From NCBI GenBank assembly GCA_039927975.1, contig JBDSTZ010000206.1:1-5582 (forward strand): a DNA stretch of 5,582 nucleotides, read 5' to 3'. Under the pieces are notes generated by a model. The model saw only the letters and a list, made by a program, of their open reading frames with translations, did no database searches and was not told where the DNA came from. This document shows positions 1 to 5,582 of this stretch, in pieces. The translations under genes and the position numbers were made by a program. This DNA comes from JBDSTZ01 sp039927975 (GTDB lineage: Bacteria > Pseudomonadota > Gammaproteobacteria > Burkholderiales > Burkholderiaceae_D). How positions within the stretch are numbered: position 1 is the first letter of the stretch; each line of letters opens with the position of its first letter.

Positions 1-327
1 CCGCAGCAGCCAGGCGCCGCTCAGCGCTTCAAGCGTATTGCCGCAGGCGATGCCGAGCGAAACGAAGACGAACTGCGGGGTGATGGCGCCATGGTGGGCG
101 CTAAAGACTGCCAGATTGGCGGCCAGGGCGCCGAGCAGGATGCCGGGCCACAGGCGCATGCCGAACAGCACCAGCGCGCCGACCGCGAGGCCGGACGGCG
201 GCCACACCGGCGTGGCGTTGGTGTCGGCAAAGGCCAGCAGCAGACCGCAGCGCGCGCCGAAGTAGTACAGCAAGGCCAGCAAGGTGATCTCGGCGCACAA
301 CCGGACCAAGCGCGCCGGCCGGCCCAT
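1..327 (-). CDS. MASE1-domain membrane sensor protein, N-terminal part (cut by window edge)
   Basis: The reading frame is open from an ATG at 327-325 to the window edge, giving 109 residues with no stop. It begins MGRPARLVRLCAEITLLALL. Hydrophobic stretches lie at about residues 10-33, 46-75 and 86-108, indicating several membrane-spanning helices. The segment TPVWPPSGLAVGALVLFG (residues 39-56), followed by RLWPGILLGALAANL, is the hallmark of the MASE1 integral membrane sensory domain. In known families MASE1 is the N-terminal input module of histidine kinases or of GGDEF/EAL proteins; the output domain here lies outside the window, so the activity cannot be named. The start codon is one base after the stop of the upstream cyclase gene (TGA-C-ATG), and an AAGAAG six bases before the ATG could serve as a weak ribosome binding site. 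This points to translational coupling in one operon. The family call is confident; full length and output are unknown. Confidence 0.88.
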   Translation of the reverse strand, partial: MGRPARLVRLCAEITLLALLYYFGARCGLLLAFADTNATPVWPPSGLAVGALVLFGMRLWPGILLGALAANLAVFSAHHGAITPQFVFVSLGIACGNTLEALSGAWLLR

Positions 328-328
328 G

Positions 329-1279
329 TCAGGCTTCTTGCCGGGCGATGCTGCACACCCTGTCGCGGCCGCAGGCCTTGGCCAGGTAGAGCGCCTCGTC
401 GGCGGCGCGCAGCAGCTCGGCCGCCGTCGCCTCGGGTCCCGGCACGCGCGCGGCCACGCCGATGCTGATGGTGACGATGTCGGCGATGGCCGAGCCGCGG
501 TGCGCCAGCGCGGCCTCGCGCACGATGGCGCACAGCCGCTCGGCGTAGGCCAGCGCCTCGGTCTCGGAGGTGTACGGCAGGATCACCACGAATTCCTCGC
601 CGCCGTAACGCGCCACCAGCTCGGACGGCCGCTTGGTGGCCGACTCGATCAGGCGGCCCACCGCGCGCAGGCAGGCGTCGCCGGCCTGGTGGCCGTCGAG
701 GTCGTTGTAGGCCTTGAAATAATCGATGTCGATGAAGATCAGGCCGAGCGAGAGCGCCTGGCGGCGGTGGCGCGCGAATTCGCTGGCCAGCTGGGTGTCG
801 AACATGCGGCGGTTGCACAGGCCCGTCAACTGGTCGACATTGGCCAGCCGCTCGAGCGCGGCGAGCGCGCGCTGCAGTTTCAGATGGGTGCGCACGCGCG
901 CCCGCACCACCGCCTGGTTGAACGGCTTGGTGATGAAGTCGACCGCGCCCGCTTCGAGCGCGTCGACCTCGCTGTCGATGCCGGAACTGCCGGTGGCGAA
1001 GATGACGGCGATGTCGCGCAGGTCGGGGTCGGCCTTGAGCTGGCGGCACACCTCGTGGCCGTCCATCGCCTGCATCTGCACGTCGAGCAGGATCAGTTGC
1101 GGGCGCCGCTGGCGCGCCAGCACGATGCCGGCCGCGCCGTCGGTGGCGAAGATGATGCTGGCCTGGTCGCGCAGCATCGTGCTGAGCAGGCGAATCGCGT
1201 CGACCGAATCGTCGATGATCAAAATCAGCTCGGTGTCGGCCGACTCATCCATCGCAGGGTTCGACAACTGGGTTTCCAT
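329..1279 (-). CDS. Response regulator diguanylate cyclase (REC-GGDEF)
   Basis: Predicted cytoplasmic enzyme of 316 residues that would make cyclic di-GMP from two GTP under control of receiver phosphorylation. The receiver domain (about residues 17-135) has the acidic pair D23/D24, phospho-acceptor D66 in LILLDVQM, T96, and K118 in ITKPF, so it looks functional. A short helix (about 132-148) leads to the GGDEF domain (about 145-315). That domain has DQLTGLCNRR at 149-158, metal-binding FIDIDYFK (D184), nucleotide-binding N192 and D201, and the active-site motif GGEEF at 226-230, so catalysis is expected. The inhibitory I-site position, normally RxxD nine residues before GGEEF, reads R217-P-S-E220 and may be weakened. 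The architecture is that of WspR-type single-receiver cyclases. An in-frame TAA lies two codons upstream, so ATG 1279 is the first possible start; there is no clear ribosome binding site, and ATG at M10 (1252) is an alternative. It is probably co-transcribed with the downstream MASE1 gene and is divergent to a hybrid kinase that could phosphorylate it. Confidence 0.95.
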   Translation of the reverse strand: METQLSNPAMDESADTELILIIDDSVDAIRLLSTMLRDQASIIFATDGAAGIVLARQRRPQLILLDVQMQAMDGHEVCRQLKADPDLRDIAVIFATGSSGIDSEVDALEAGAVDFITKPFNQAVVRARVRTHLKLQRALAALERLANVDQLTGLCNRRMFDTQLASEFARHRRQALSLGLIFIDIDYFKAYNDLDGHQAGDACLRAVGRLIESATKRPSELVARYGGEEFVVILPYTSETEALAYAERLCAIVREAALAHRGSAIADIVTISIGVAARVPGPEATAAELLRAADEALYLAKACGRDRVCSIARQEA

Positions 1280-1384
1280 TGATTAAGCGCATTCTAGACA
1301 AAGTGTGGCAAAGCCGGCGCGAACCGGCAAAAAAATCAGGGCACGGCGCGGGCCTTGCATACAGTTGCCCGCAGGTATGGCACT
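1280..1384. promoter_or_regulatory. Divergent intergenic region between cyclase and hybrid kinase
   Basis: These 105 bases separate the two divergent genes and are visibly less GC-rich than the flanks, including an A7 run at 1329-1335. They must carry the promoter of the cyclase operon and probably that of the kinase. On the minus strand TAGAAT (1296-1291) is one base from the sigma-70 -10 consensus, but no convincing -35 lies 16-18 bases upstream. It would place the transcript start only about five bases before the cyclase ATG. On the plus strand TTGCAT (1355-1360) and TATGGC (1376-1381) are 15 bases apart, a weak pair. A 5-bp inverted repeat lies at 1313-1328. No sigma-54 or flagellar sigma site was convincing. 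The regulatory role is inferred from position. Confidence 0.45.
1313..1328. repeat. Short inverted repeat GCCGG-N6-CCGGC in the divergent intergenic region
   Basis: The arms at 1313-1317 and 1324-1328 are exact reverse complements around the six-base spacer CGCGAA. An A7 run follows on the plus strand. The site lies centrally between two divergent genes, where an operator would be expected. The arms are short and GC-rich, so in this composition a chance match is quite possible. It is not a terminator for either gene, since neither gene ends here. Confidence 0.3.
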
Positions 1385-5542
<4,158 letters not shown>

Positions 5543-5582
5543 CAGCGCCCCCGATCATCGGCTAGCGGCGCGGCAGACGGCG
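5543..5582. other. Non-coding tail after the kinase gene, with imperfect hairpin
   Basis: Forty bases follow the TAG stop. GCGCC (5545-5549) pairs with GGCGC (5567-5571), and inside it CCGAT (5551-5555) is mirrored by ATCGG (5557-5561), giving a bipartite stem with an internal loop. There is no T run after it, so it is not a standard intrinsic terminator, though it might still help end transcription. On the minus strand the last bases read as codons R-R-L-P-R-R followed by TAG (5564-5562), which could be the 3' end of a convergent gene. Six codons are too few to call it. Confidence 0.3.

Noticed and set aside
21..1049. Minus-strand 342-codon frame overlapping the cyclase and MASE1 gene
   Set aside because: It is frame-shifted relative to both real genes and gives Arg/Ala/Pro-rich sequence. 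The true MASE1 frame is the one starting at 327.
284..1282. Plus-strand reading frame of 332 codons opposite the cyclase
   Set aside because: It is the antisense of a gene with complete REC and GGDEF motifs. Its own product is low-complexity, rich in A, G, R, H and V, with no domain.
5545..5571. Hairpin after the kinase as an intrinsic terminator
   Set aside because: The stem is interrupted, the inner loop is too tight, and no T run follows.

Overview
The window is about 5.6 kb of very GC-rich DNA with strong codon-position bias (GC3 above GC1 above GC2). It is filled almost entirely by three signal-transduction genes. The protein style (MASE1, REC-GGDEF and a large Cache/PAS hybrid kinase) and the base composition suggest a beta-proteobacterium, perhaps an Oxalobacteraceae-type organism such as Massilia or Duganella. 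That assignment is inference from general resemblance; there is no rRNA or other taxonomic marker here.

Layout. (1) Positions 1-327, minus strand: the 5' part of a gene for an integral membrane protein with a MASE1 sensory domain, cut by the left window edge. (2) Positions 329-1279, minus strand: a complete 316-residue response regulator with a receiver domain and a GGDEF (GGEEF) diguanylate cyclase domain. Its stop codon is one base before the start codon of gene 1, so the two very probably form one operon, cyclase first. (3) Positions 1280-1384: a short divergent intergenic region with a possible -10 element and a small inverted repeat. (4) Positions 1385-5542, plus strand: one very large hybrid sensor kinase of about 1385 residues, with the order TM, dCache, TM, HAMP, PAS, PAS, HisKA, HATPase, degenerate receiver, intact receiver, HPt, and a C-terminal helical tail. 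(5) Positions 5543-5582: a non-coding tail, possibly containing the last codons of a convergent gene.

How they may work together (inference). The kinase carries every element of a His-Asp-His relay: H670, then D1105 in the second receiver, then H1248 in the HPt domain. The divergent cyclase carries a receiver with an intact phospho-acceptor Asp (D66). The natural model is that a periplasmic signal sensed by the Cache domain controls c-di-GMP synthesis through this relay. The MASE1 protein is an alternative or additional partner, since MASE1 is found on both histidine kinases and c-di-GMP enzymes. No CRISPR array, tRNA, rRNA, insertion sequence or phage gene was seen. Nothing here looks like a wholly new system; the most unusual details are the pseudo-receiver and the altered I-site of the cyclase.
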